In this document: positions 8,341 through 17,212 of the stretch, piece by piece
Numbering within the stretch: position 1 is the stretch's first letter
How the letters are laid out: the number at the start of each line of letters is the position of its first letter
Assembly (NCBI GenBank): GCA_040878185.1
Contig: JBBDMS010000039.1
Span: 1 to 64,000 of the forward strand
DNA from: JAWXBK01 sp040878185
GTDB lineage: Bacteria > Pseudomonadota > Alphaproteobacteria > Dongiales > Dongiaceae
DNA length: 64,000 bases
Direction of reading: 5' to 3'
Program-made: the position numbers and the translations under genes
Notes under the pieces: generated by a model
Told to the model about the DNA's origin: nothing
Seen by the model: the letters and a program-made list of their open reading frames with translations, nothing else
Databases searched by the model: none

Positions 8341-9354
8341 ATGGCTGACGCAGCTTTGCCGATCGCGGTGACGATGGGCGATCCGGCCGGGATCGGGCCC
8401 GAGATCGTTGCCGGCAGCTTTACCGAGCCGCGTGCCGCTGAGCGAGCGCTGGTCATCGGCGATGCGGCCATCATGACCCGCGCGATCGGCATCGTCGGCG
8501 CCGGGCTCACGCTCAACGTGATCGAGGACCCGGCCGCCGCGCGCTTCGCACCCGGCACGATCGACCTGATCGCCGCCTCGTCTCTGCCGGCCGATCTGCC
8601 GTTCGGAAAGATCCAGGCGGTCGCGGGCCAGGCGGCCTACGACTATATCCGCAAGGGGATCGCACTCGCACTCGATGGCAGGATCGGTGCGATCGCAACC
8701 GCGCCCATCCACAAGGAGGCGCTGAAGAAAGCCGGCGTCCCCTATCCCGGCCATACCGAGATGCTGGCCGATCTGACGCACGCGCGCCATCACGCGATGA
8801 TGCTGTTCAACGACGAGCTGCGCGTGCTGCTGGTGACGATCCATCTGCCGCTCGCGGATGCGATTCGCAGCCTGACCATCGAGAGCGAACTGGTCGCGAT
8901 GCGGCTTGCCGATCGCGCGGCCCGCCAGCTCGGCGTCGCGGCACCGCGCGTCGCGGTTGCGGGCCTCAATCCGCATGCCGGCGAGAACGGGCTGTTCGGC
9001 CGCGAGGATCTCGACATCATCCGCCCGGCCGTAGAAAAGGCCTGCGCCGAAGGGATCGACGCCAGCGGCCCCTGGCCGGGCGACACCGTCTTCATGCAGG
9101 CACGCCAGGGCAAGTTCGACATCGTGGTCGCGCAGTATCACGATCAGGGCCTGATCCCGGTCAAATATCTCGGCATCGAGCATGGCGTGAACGTGACGGT
9201 CGGCCTGCCCTTCGTGCGCACCAGCGTCGATCACGGCACGGCGTTCGACATCGCCGGCACCGGTAAGGCGAGCGCCGTCAGCATGCGCGTCGCCATCGAG
9301 CAGGCGGCGATCATGATGCACGCGCCATCGCCGAAGAGCCGCAGCGCGCGCTGA
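8341..9354 (+). CDS. 4-hydroxythreonine-4-phosphate dehydrogenase family (PdxA/PdxA2-like)
   Basis: A 337-residue member of the PdxA family. The start is characteristic (ITVTMGDPAGIGPE-type, here PIAVTMGDPAGIGPEI, residues 7-22). Metal/phosphate-site motifs are visible: GHTEMLADLT, HLPLADAI, NPHAGENGLFG, YHDQGLIPVKYLG and VDHGTAFDIAGTG. The PdxA2 branch oxidises 4-phosphorylated D-threonate or D-erythronate rather than the vitamin B6 intermediate, and occurs in catabolic operons. The context (5 bp after the synthetase, catabolic neighbours, no pdxJ or ksgA) favours PdxA2. No partner kinase of the DUF1537 type is seen here. Confidence 0.85.
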   Translation: MADAALPIAVTMGDPAGIGPEIVAGSFTEPRAAERALVIGDAAIMTRAIGIVGAGLTLNVIEDPAAARFAPGTIDLIAASSLPADLPFGKIQAVAGQAAYDYIRKGIALALDGRIGAIATAPIHKEALKKAGVPYPGHTEMLADLTHARHHAMMLFNDELRVLLVTIHLPLADAIRSLTIESELVAMRLADRAARQLGVAAPRVAVAGLNPHAGENGLFGREDLDIIRPAVEKACAEGIDASGPWPGDTVFMQARQGKFDIVVAQYHDQGLIPVKYLGIEHGVNVTVGLPFVRTSVDHGTAFDIAGTGKASAVSMRVAIEQAAIMMHAPSPKSRSAR

Positions 9355-9374
9355 GCACCGTATTCTGGCCGCCG

Positions 9375-10676
9375 CTATCCGTCCGCCATCCGGCGGCGCT
9401 TGGCGGCGAGCAGCGTGCGATCGGCGCGACCGAGTGGCAGAGCGAGTGCCTCGTCGAGCGCCCGGCACGCCCCTGCCCGATCGCCGTTCCGGCCAAGAAA
9501 TTCGGCCCGGGCCGCGAGATAAGGCGCCATCGGACCGACATCGCCCGCCGCCAGCCGGTCGAGCGCCGCGAGGCCGGCCCCCGGTCCGTCCGCATAGCCG
9601 GTCGCGATCGCGGCTGCGAGAAGCGGCATCGGCCCCGGCTTGATATCGGTCAGGTGTCGGTAGAGCAGTTTCAGCCGCTGCCAGTCGGTGCCGGCGAAAC
9701 TCGGCGCCAGCGTGTGGCAGGCGGCGATCTCCGCCTCGACATGCCATGGCGATATCCTATCGCCGCGCGCCGAACGATGCAGATGGATGACGCCGCGGTC
9801 GCGCAGCGCCGTATCCCAGCGACTGCGATCCTGCTCTTCGAGCAACGCCATCAGCGGCGGCGCATCGTGCCGCGCCGGCAGTCGCGCGGCATGGAAGCAG
9901 AAAAGTGCGGCAAGCGCCGAACCTTCCGGCGTCGCGGTCTGCGTATGGCCGAGCAGCAGTTCGGCAAGCCGGATCGCTTCGGCGACAAGCTCCGGCCGTA
10001 TTGGCGATGGCGCATCGGTTGCCGAGTGACCTTCGGTGAACATCAGATAGAGCGCCTGATGCACAGCCCCAAGCCGTGCATCCAGTGCCGCTCCGGCGGG
10101 AATGCTGACCGGCAGATCGTCCTCCGCCAGAATGCGTTTGGCACGGACCAGCCGCTGCTGGACCGCGCGCTCGTCCGCCAGCATGAGCCGCGCGATCTCG
10201 CGCACGCCGAAGCCGCAGCCGAGTTTGAGCGTGAGCGTCACCTGCTGTTCGACGGTCAAAGCGGGATGGCAGCAGGCGAACAGAAGCGCCAACTCGTCAT
10301 CGGCAATCTCGCCGGCGAAATGCGCCTCCCCGGGGGGCAGATCGGCGAGCAGATCGTCGATCGGCAGTGCCGCGATATGGCGCCCCTGGCGCAGCCGATC
10401 GAGCGCCGCGTTCTTGGCGACGGTCGTGAGCCAGGCCTCGGGCTGCTCCGGCACCCCGCCGGTCGGCCAGTTGCGCAGCGCCTGCAGGAAGGCGTGCGCG
10501 ACGGCATCCTCCGCCAGTTCGAGGCCGCGCGTACCGATGCGGCGCGCGAGCTGCGCGGTCAGCCGGCCTGCAACCCGGCGAAAGAGCCCATCGACCAGCG
10601 GCCCGATCGAATCGGACGGGCCGCCGGCCGGTGGCACGGCCGTTACATCTGATCGATCGGCCGCAATTCGATCCAA
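9375..10676 (-). CDS. RNA polymerase sigma factor, ECF42-type (SigJ-like with C-terminal extension)
   Basis: A 433-residue ECF sigma factor. Region 2 is about residues 25-95 (ELAEDAVAHAFLQALRNWP) and region 4 about 120-175 (GFGVREIARLMLADERAVQQRLVRAKRIL). A long C-terminal domain of about 230 residues with helical repeats, typical of the ECF42 group, follows. In that group the extension replaces an anti-sigma factor and the gene is paired with a YCII/DGPF protein, as it is here. The frame opens with TTG at 10676, 34 bp inside the YCII gene; a GTG at 10637, just after the YCII stop, is an alternative start giving 420 residues. Target genes are unknown. Confidence 0.9.
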   Translation of the reverse strand: MDRIAADRSDVTAVPPAGGPSDSIGPLVDGLFRRVAGRLTAQLARRIGTRGLELAEDAVAHAFLQALRNWPTGGVPEQPEAWLTTVAKNAALDRLRQGRHIAALPIDDLLADLPPGEAHFAGEIADDELALLFACCHPALTVEQQVTLTLKLGCGFGVREIARLMLADERAVQQRLVRAKRILAEDDLPVSIPAGAALDARLGAVHQALYLMFTEGHSATDAPSPIRPELVAEAIRLAELLLGHTQTATPEGSALAALFCFHAARLPARHDAPPLMALLEEQDRSRWDTALRDRGVIHLHRSARGDRISPWHVEAEIAACHTLAPSFAGTDWQRLKLLYRHLTDIKPGPMPLLAAAIATGYADGPGAGLAALDRLAAGDVGPMAPYLAARAEFLGRNGDRAGACRALDEALALPLGRADRTLLAAKRRRMADG

Positions 10677-10999
10677 GAGTTCTTCCCGTAATTGAGATGC
10701 GGGCAGGTTCCGGCGAGCGCCTCGGCTTCGGCGAGATTGTCTGCCGAAATCAGATACAACCCGCCGACGATCTCCCGCGTCTCCGCATAGGGACCGTCGC
10801 TGCCCTGGACCTTGCCGTTGCGCATCCGGAGATGCCGCCCGCCCTGGTCCGAGAGCTTTTCGCCGTTGATCAGCTTGCCCCGCTTTGCGAGATCCTTCGA
10901 CCAGGCAATGTAGGCACCGATCATCCGTTCGATTTCGGACGGCGAAAGTTTGGCATAGTCGCCGGGCATGTCGTGCAGAAGCAGTGCGAATTTGGCCAT
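10643..10999 (-). CDS. YCII-related DGPF-domain protein
   Basis: A 118-residue YCII-like protein with the hallmark GSDGPYAETREIVGG (about residues 75-90), a variant of the DGPF motif. Such proteins accompany ECF42 sigma factors and are probably part of the regulon or signal path; their biochemical role is not settled. The ATG at 10999 (MAKFALLLHDMPGDY) has a good GGAGAGGG ribosome-binding site upstream, so the ten upstream in-frame residues are not counted. It overlaps or abuts the sigma-factor gene, in the same orientation. Confidence 0.9.
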   Translation of the reverse strand: MAKFALLLHDMPGDYAKLSPSEIERMIGAYIAWSKDLAKRGKLINGEKLSDQGGRHLRMRNGKVQGSDGPYAETREIVGGLYLISADNLAEAEALAGTCPHLNYGKNSWIELRPIDQM

Positions 11000-11244
11000 G
11001 GTAACCCTCTCCCTGAAAGGCCCGGTCATGATCGACCAGATAGATGACGCGGCGGAACCGCGAACATCGACATCAATCCGAATTGATCGCGGTAGAATTC
11101 GGGGGGTGAGGCCGATCGCGCCCGGAAAACGGTGGAAATCCGGGCCTCCCGGGCGCGGCGCGCGCCCTCACGCGGCCGTTCCGGGCAGAGGGATGGCCGG
11201 CCCTCGACCCGCTGGCGGCCCAAGGACGGAGCGGCGCTGAACCG

Positions 11245-11745
11245 ATGGTCGATCTGCTCGTTACCTATCTGGAGATGACGGCCCCGCCCGCGGGGCCGTC
11301 ACTTGCCGCGCCCCTTCCCGGCGCCGCGATCGCACGCGAGCCGCTCGATGCGGATTCCTATCTCGCCCTCTATCGCGCCGTCGGCGAGGCGGTGCAGTGG
11401 GACGATCGGTTACGCATGACGAGGAGCGCGCTCGATGCATTCCTGCGCGATCCGGCGACGCATATCTATGTGCTGCGGCTGAACAAGACGGCCATCGGCA
11501 TGTGCGAGCTCGTCGGCGTCGGAAAGGCGGAGACCGAGCTCACCAATTTCGGCCTCGTCCCCAACGTGCAGGGGCGCAAACTCGGGCCCTGGCTGCTCGA
11601 TCATGCGCTGCGCGCGGTGTGGGCGTACAAATCCCGCCGAATCTGGCTGCACACCGATACCAACGACCATCCCGGCGCAGAAGCGGTTTATCGGCGCGCG
11701 GGTTTCGAGGTCTATCGGCGCCGCATGGAGAACTTTCCGGACTAG
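11245..11745 (+). CDS. GNAT-family N-acetyltransferase
   Basis: A 166-residue GNAT acetyltransferase. The acetyl-CoA pyrophosphate-binding segment is LVPNVQGRKLGPWLLDHALRAVW (motif A, Gln/Arg-X-X-Gly-X-Gly type, about residues 103-125). The C-terminal half has the usual NDHPGAEAVYRRAGFEVYRR. Its substrate is not predictable. It is transcribed alone, converging on the peptide-transporter operon, and its start at 11245 lacks a strong ribosome-binding site. The 245 bp before it hold no recognisable gene. Confidence 0.85.
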   Translation: MVDLLVTYLEMTAPPAGPSLAAPLPGAAIAREPLDADSYLALYRAVGEAVQWDDRLRMTRSALDAFLRDPATHIYVLRLNKTAIGMCELVGVGKAETELTNFGLVPNVQGRKLGPWLLDHALRAVWAYKSRRIWLHTDTNDHPGAEAVYRRAGFEVYRRRMENFPD

Positions 11746-11782
11746 TGTGCCGGCAACGGGCGCTCGCCACGACGTATCGTCG

Positions 11783-13438
11783 CTAGGGCGTGCGTGTGAT
11801 GAAACCTTCGCCGAAGCGCCATTCCTTGCCCGGCGCCGCCGCGAGCAGAGCCTGGGTATAGGCCTCGCGCGGGTTTCCGAAAACCTCGGCCGTCGGCCCC
11901 GTTTCGACGATCTCGCCCTGATGCATGACCGCAATGTCGTCGCAGACCTGCGCCGCCACGCGCAGATCGTGCGTGATGAACAGCAAGGCGAGATTGAAGC
12001 GAAGCCGGATATCGTCGAGCAGATCGAGCACCTGCGCCTGCACCGACACGTCGAGCGACGACACGGCCTCGTCGGCCACCAGCAATTCGGGCTCCATGGC
12101 GAGCGCCCGGGCGATGCAGATCCGCTGGCGCTGCCCGCCCGAAAACTGGTGGGGATAGCGATCCACCACGGCGGGATCGAGTCCGACCAACTCGAGCAGA
12201 TCCTTCGCCCGCCGCCAGGCTTCGTTGTGGGAAATGCCGTAATTGAGCGGACCCTCGACGATCGACTGACCGATGCGGCGGCGCGGATTGAGTGATCGGT
12301 ACGGATCCTGAAAGATGATCTGGATGCGCCGGCGATAATCATGCAGCCGGCGCGGCGGCAGCTTGGCGATCTCGACATCGTCGATAAAGACGTCGCCGCC
12401 GGTCGGATCGATCAGCCGCACGATGCAGCGCGCCACGGTCGATTTACCCGACCCGGATTCGCCGACGATGCCGAGCGTACGGCCGCGCTGAACGCTAAAG
12501 CTCACCTTCTTGACCGCATGGACCTCGCGGCTGCGCTGGAAGAAGCCGCCGCCGCGATAGGTCATTTCGAGATCGCGCGTGCGCAGCACGGTAGCGCCCG
12601 CCTCATCGGTCTTTTTCTTGGCCGGAATCATGCTCGGCACCGACGAGATCAACATCCGTGTATAGGGATGCGTCGGCGCACCGAGAACCGAGACCGCGTT
12701 GCCCGCTTCGACAATGCGGCCCTTCTGCATGACGACAACCTGATCGGCGATCTCCGCGACCACGCCGAAATCATGGGTGATGAACAGAACACCGATATTG
12801 TGCGAGATCTTGATCTCGTTGATGAGCTCGAGGATCCGCGCCTGGGTCGTGACATCGAGCGCCGTCGTCGGCTCGTCCGCGATCAGCAGGGCTGGCTCCA
12901 TCGCCAGCGCCATCGCGATCATGACCCGCTGGCGCTGCCCGCCCGAAAGCTGATGCGGATAGACATGGACCAGCCGTTCCGGATCCGCAAGCTTGACCGA
13001 CCCGAGCAGATCGACGACGCGACGGGCGCGCTCGGACGGAGACAAGGTGGAATGGATTGCGAACACCTCCTCCACCTGCCGGCCGACGGTCAGCACCGGA
13101 TTAAGCGCCGTCATCGGCTCCTGGAAGATCATGCCCATCCGGCTGCCGCGCAGCGCGCGCAGCCGCTCCGGCGATGCGGTCAGGAGATTCTCGCCGAGAA
13201 GAAGAATCTCGCCGGCCGTCACCACGAGCTGCTTTTTCGGCAGCAACGACATGATCGCCTGGGCGGTCACCGATTTGCCCGAACCGGATTCGCCGACGAC
13301 ACACAAGGTTTCACGGGGTGCGATCGAAAAATTGATGTCTTCGACCGCGTTCATCCGGTCACCGCCTTTCGGCAGGCGCACCGTGAGGCCGCGCACCTCG
13401 ACGACAGGCATGTCTGCTGCTTCGGCGTTTACGGGCAC
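11783..13438 (-). CDS. Fused dipeptide/oligopeptide-type ABC ATPase (DppD-DppF)
   Basis: A 551-residue protein with two complete ATPase domains in tandem, equivalent to DppD plus DppF in one chain. Each half has Walker A GESGSGKS (about residues 50-57 and 330-337), LSGGQ or FSGGQ, and Walker B (LLIADEP and LLVADEA). Both are of the peptide/nickel family. The frame begins with GTG at 13438, 10 bp after the permease stop; an ATG at 13411 would remove nine residues and is also possible. It is the last gene of the operon and powers the DppB/DppC-like permeases encoded just upstream. Confidence 0.92.
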   Translation of the reverse strand: MPVNAEAADMPVVEVRGLTVRLPKGGDRMNAVEDINFSIAPRETLCVVGESGSGKSVTAQAIMSLLPKKQLVVTAGEILLLGENLLTASPERLRALRGSRMGMIFQEPMTALNPVLTVGRQVEEVFAIHSTLSPSERARRVVDLLGSVKLADPERLVHVYPHQLSGGQRQRVMIAMALAMEPALLIADEPTTALDVTTQARILELINEIKISHNIGVLFITHDFGVVAEIADQVVVMQKGRIVEAGNAVSVLGAPTHPYTRMLISSVPSMIPAKKKTDEAGATVLRTRDLEMTYRGGGFFQRSREVHAVKKVSFSVQRGRTLGIVGESGSGKSTVARCIVRLIDPTGGDVFIDDVEIAKLPPRRLHDYRRRIQIIFQDPYRSLNPRRRIGQSIVEGPLNYGISHNEAWRRAKDLLELVGLDPAVVDRYPHQFSGGQRQRICIARALAMEPELLVADEAVSSLDVSVQAQVLDLLDDIRLRFNLALLFITHDLRVAAQVCDDIAVMHQGEIVETGPTAEVFGNPREAYTQALLAAAPGKEWRFGEGFITRTP

Positions 13439-13448
13439 GGCCCTGCCC

Positions 13449-14330
13449 TCACATCCGCTTCGCGATACGCGGGTCGAGCGTATCGCGCAGCCCGTCGCCG
13501 AGAATATTTACGGCAAGCACGGTGAGCGCCAGATAGAGGCCCGGAAACAGGATGATCCACGGCGCGCGCTGGAAATAGATCCGGCCTTCCGCCATCACGT
13601 TGCCCCAGCTCGGGATCTCGGGCGGCACGCCGGCGCCGAGGAAACTGAGGATCGCCTCGATGATGATGGCCGACGCGCAGTTGTAGGTGGCGAGCACGAT
13701 CAGCGGCGCGACGGTATTGGGCAGGACATGGCGGATCAGGATAAGCGGCAGCCTCGTGCCGACCGAGACCGCCGCCTCAACATAAGGCTCTTCGCGCACC
13801 GACAGCACGACGCCGCGCACGAGCCGCACCACACGCGGAATCTCGGGGATCGTGATCGCGATGATGATCGTGGTGAGACTAGCTCCGGTCAGCGCGATGA
13901 GCGCTATCGCCAGCAGGATGTCCGGGATCGCCATCAGCCCGTCCATGAAACGCAGAATAACGGCATCGAGGATACGGATGTAACCGGCGATCAAGCCGAT
14001 CACCAGACCGATCACGATGCTCAATATGGCGACCGATGCGCCGACCGCGAGCGAGATGCGCGAACCGTGCAGCGTGCGGCTGTAGATGTCGCGCCCGTAC
14101 ATATCCGTGCCAAACCACCAGTCTGCCGAGGGCGGCTTCAGGCGATCGACCGGACTCATATTCGTGGGATCGGTTGCCAGATAAGGCGCGAACAGGGCCG
14201 TGAGCGCCATGATGACGAGAATGACCGCGCCGGCGACGGCTGCCGGGTTGCGCCGCAACTGCGCCCAGGCGCTGTTGCGCCGCGCATCGTCGGCGGGGAT
14301 CGGACTCTCGGTCCCGGAGATTTCGGTCAA
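13449..14330 (-). CDS. Dipeptide-type ABC transporter permease, DppC-like
   Basis: A 293-residue polytopic permease. It has the N-terminal OppC/DppC segment (LRRNPAAVAGAVILVIM) and the permease core, with the EAA loop EAAVSVGTRLPLILIRHVLPN around residues 178-198. The start is TTG at 14330, overlapping the TGA of the preceding dppB-like gene (TTGA). There is no other sensible start before the first membrane segment, so a coupled TTG start is likely. It forms the channel with the DppB-like protein. Confidence 0.9.
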   Translation of the reverse strand: MTEISGTESPIPADDARRNSAWAQLRRNPAAVAGAVILVIMALTALFAPYLATDPTNMSPVDRLKPPSADWWFGTDMYGRDIYSRTLHGSRISLAVGASVAILSIVIGLVIGLIAGYIRILDAVILRFMDGLMAIPDILLAIALIALTGASLTTIIIAITIPEIPRVVRLVRGVVLSVREEPYVEAAVSVGTRLPLILIRHVLPNTVAPLIVLATYNCASAIIIEAILSFLGAGVPPEIPSWGNVMAEGRIYFQRAPWIILFPGLYLALTVLAVNILGDGLRDTLDPRIAKRM

Positions 14331-15268
14331 TAGCGTATCCTCGGGTCGATCGCCGTGTAGATGATGTCGATCACAAGATTGATGAACACGTTGACCGCGG
14401 CGAACAGCAGGATCACGCCCTGGATGACGGGATAATCGCGCTTCATCACCGCATCGACCACGAGGCGCCCAAGACCGGGAATGTTGAAGACGCTCTCCGT
14501 CACGACCACGCCGCCAATCAGCAGCACGATGCCGAAGCCGATTACCGTGACGATCGGGACGCCGGCATTCTTGAGCGCGTGGTGGAGCAGAATCTTCCGC
14601 TCATGCAGACCCTTCGCATAGGCGGTGCGGATGTAATCCTCGTTGAGGATTTCCAGCATGCTCGCCCGCGTGATGCGCGCGATCAGCGCAATGAAAATGA
14701 CGCTGAGCGTGATGCTCGGAAGGACGAGATGATAGATAAACGGACCGAACCCTTCGGAAATGCTCTTGTAGCCCTGGACCGGGAAGAGATCGAGGCCGAG
14801 CGAGAAGCCGTAGATGAGCAGATAGGCAAAGATGAACACCGGCACCGAGAATCCGACGACGGCGAAAGCCATGACGCCGCGGTCGATCCAGCTCCCCGCC
14901 TTCCAGGCGGCAAGCACGCCGATCGACACGGCGACCGGGATCGTGATCAGCATGGTGACGGTCGCGAGCGCCAGCGTCGGTTCGACCCGCTGGCCGATCA
15001 GCAGGGTGACCGGCTTTTGGCTGAAGATCGAGGTGCCGAGATCGCCGCGCAGGATCTGCATGACCCAGTTGAAGAATTGCTCGATCAGCGGCGCATTGAA
15101 ACCGAGCTGCTCGCGGATCTTTTCGATGTCGGCGGCCTTGGCATAAGGACCGGCGAGCATCGCCGCGGGATCGCCCGGGCTCAAATGCAACAGCAGGAAT
15201 ACGAACACGATCACCACCGCGAGCACGGGGATGCTGGTCAGTATCCGTCTGACGATGAAGTTGAGCAC
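14327..15268 (-). CDS. Dipeptide-type ABC transporter permease, DppB-like
   Basis: A 313-residue permease of the DppB/OppB type with the usual N-terminal membrane segment (ILTSIPVLAVVIVFVFLLLHL), the conserved SPGDPAAML and the EAA loop region DYIRTAYAKGLHERKILLHHALKNA. The start codon is GTG at 15268. It follows the binding-protein gene after a 191-bp spacer that holds a strong hairpin, and overlaps the DppC-like gene by 4 bases. Confidence 0.9.
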   Translation of the reverse strand: MLNFIVRRILTSIPVLAVVIVFVFLLLHLSPGDPAAMLAGPYAKAADIEKIREQLGFNAPLIEQFFNWVMQILRGDLGTSIFSQKPVTLLIGQRVEPTLALATVTMLITIPVAVSIGVLAAWKAGSWIDRGVMAFAVVGFSVPVFIFAYLLIYGFSLGLDLFPVQGYKSISEGFGPFIYHLVLPSITLSVIFIALIARITRASMLEILNEDYIRTAYAKGLHERKILLHHALKNAGVPIVTVIGFGIVLLIGGVVVTESVFNIPGLGRLVVDAVMKRDYPVIQGVILLFAAVNVFINLVIDIIYTAIDPRIRY

Positions 15269-15400
15269 GGGCGGGCCTGGTACCTTTCGGTGACCTCAGG
15301 ATATGGAGCGCGGCACGAGCATCCTCGCAACATGACCGTCGGCGATGACGGGGGAAACTCGCTTGCGCCCGATCCGGGTTCGAGCCGGCGGCTATCCGCG

Positions 15401-15440
15401 ATCCGGCGAGGCGGGCCCGTAAAAGCCCACCCCGCCGGAT
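15401..15440 (-). other. 16-bp hairpin between binding-protein and permease genes
   Basis: Arms 15401-15416 and 15425-15440 pair over all 16 positions (14 Watson-Crick, 2 G-U in the minus-strand RNA), with an 8-base loop. It begins about 20 bases after the stop of the solute-binding-protein gene. No U-run follows, so it is more likely an mRNA 3'-end stabiliser than a full terminator. Confidence 0.8.
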
Positions 15441-15459
15441 GCGAACCGGTTCCGTCAGT

Positions 15460-17055
15460 CTACTGCTTCTCTACGTTCCACATGAAGTAGGGAACGCTCG
15501 AAGGGATGATACCGACGATATTGTCCCGATGAGCGATCGGCAGGAACCACTGGCCGTAAGGCAGATAGGCCACGTCCTCGTAAGCCAGCCTCTGGATTTC
15601 TTCGGCGAGTTCCATCTGCTTGGCCGGATCGGCCTCGCGGACGAACTGATCGCGCAACGATTCGATTTCCTCGCTGCAGGGCCAACCGAACCAGCCACGA
15701 TCCACGCAGCCGGCATTCACACCCAGATTGACGACCGGATCGAGCATGTCCGGACCGGCCCACCAGGTGTGGAAGATGTTCCAGCCGCCTTCCGAGACGG
15801 GCTCCTGCATCTGCCGACGTGACGCCATCGTGCTCCAGTCCATCGCCTGCACATCGACCTCGAAGCCGGCTTCGCGCAGGAACTGGGCTGTGATGAGGCT
15901 GGCCGCGGCGATGACCGGTTCATCGGTCGGCTGCATGATGACGATCGGCGTGCCGTCATAGCCGGCTTCCTCGAGCAGCGCTCGCGCCGCTTCCGGATCG
16001 GCCTCCAGCAGCTTTTCACCGCCGACGTCCGTTTCATACGGGCCGCCGCACATGAAGAGCGCCGTGCACTCGACGTAATATTGTTCGTCGCCGATTGCCG
16101 CCTGCAGATAGTCCTTGAGCTGGATCGCCTCGAGTGCGGCCCTGCGCACGAGAACATTGTCGAAGGGCGGCACCAGGTGATTGATGCGGACCATGCCCTG
16201 GTTGCCGACCGGATCGACGATTTCGACCGTGATGTCATCGGCCGATTCGAGCTGCGGCAGCAAATCGAAGGCCGGCTCCGGGATATAGTCGATTTCGCCG
16301 GCGATGAGCGCGTTCACCGACGTCGCCGGATCCGGGATGTAGTGCCATTCCACGCGATCGAGATGGACAACCTTGCCGCCGGCCGCCTGGCTCGGCGGTT
16401 CATCGCGCGGGATGTAATCCTCGTTCTTGACGTAGACGACGAGGCTGCCGGGCACCCATTCCGCATCGACGAACTTGAACGGGCCCGACCCGATGGTGCT
16501 GGTAATCGCCGTATTCGGATCGGTCTCGGCGACGCTCTTGGGCATCATGAACGGCACGTTCGAGCTGATCTTGCCGAGCGACTGGAGAACCAGGCCGTAC
16601 GGCTCTTTCAGCGTCAGGGTGAAGGTCTTGTCGTCGACCGCCGCCATCTCAGCCGTGAAGTCCATGAGCTTCTGGCCCATGCTGTCACGCGCACCCCAGC
16701 GCTTGATCGATGCGATGCAATCCTCGGACGTGACGGGGGTGCCGTCATGCCACATGAGACCGTCGCGAAGTGTGAATGTGTAAACGAGATTGTCGTCGCT
16801 GATGGTCCAGGTATCGACCATCTGCGGTTGCGGCTCGAAATTCTCGTCCATGGCGAACAGCGTGTCGTAAATCATGTAGCCATGATTGCGCGATTCGTAA
16901 CCGGTATTGGTAATCGGATCGAGAATCTTCAGGTCATTGACCACGGCCATGTGCAACGTTGATTCGGCACCCGCCGTGTTTGACATCCCGAGCAGCGCGA
17001 CCAACGCGGCGGTCGCGAAGACCCGGGGAAGAGCCTTCCTAAAATTTGTCCTCAT
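15460..17055 (-). CDS. Extracytoplasmic solute-binding protein, family 5 (peptide type)
   Basis: A 531-residue periplasmic binding protein of the DppA/OppA family. A Sec signal peptide (basic MRTNFRKALPR, hydrophobic core, cleavage expected after TAGA near residue 30) is followed by the family signature around WTISDDNLVYTFTLRDGLMWHDGTPVTSED. ATG at 17055 has GGGAG 7 bases upstream, so the longer frame to 17175 is rejected. It is first or second in the transporter operon. Family 5 proteins bind peptides but also many other compounds; the D-aminoacylase gene upstream suggests N-acylated D-amino acids or modified peptides, which is inference. Confidence 0.93.
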   Translation of the reverse strand: MRTNFRKALPRVFATAALVALLGMSNTAGAESTLHMAVVNDLKILDPITNTGYESRNHGYMIYDTLFAMDENFEPQPQMVDTWTISDDNLVYTFTLRDGLMWHDGTPVTSEDCIASIKRWGARDSMGQKLMDFTAEMAAVDDKTFTLTLKEPYGLVLQSLGKISSNVPFMMPKSVAETDPNTAITSTIGSGPFKFVDAEWVPGSLVVYVKNEDYIPRDEPPSQAAGGKVVHLDRVEWHYIPDPATSVNALIAGEIDYIPEPAFDLLPQLESADDITVEIVDPVGNQGMVRINHLVPPFDNVLVRRAALEAIQLKDYLQAAIGDEQYYVECTALFMCGGPYETDVGGEKLLEADPEAARALLEEAGYDGTPIVIMQPTDEPVIAAASLITAQFLREAGFEVDVQAMDWSTMASRRQMQEPVSEGGWNIFHTWWAGPDMLDPVVNLGVNAGCVDRGWFGWPCSEEIESLRDQFVREADPAKQMELAEEIQRLAYEDVAYLPYGQWFLPIAHRDNIVGIIPSSVPYFMWNVEKQ

Positions 17056-17212
17056 AGCAATTCTCCCTATCGGAAGAATTCGGACAGCGTGCGCCGGCCG
17101 TTCTTCCGGGTTCTTGACAAAGAACGATGCGCTGCACCGGGGCGCAGCGACAACCGAAATGTCGCCGGCTTCCACGCCGGCTCCGTCGGTCGTCTGGTTG
17201 CAGCGACGCTCA

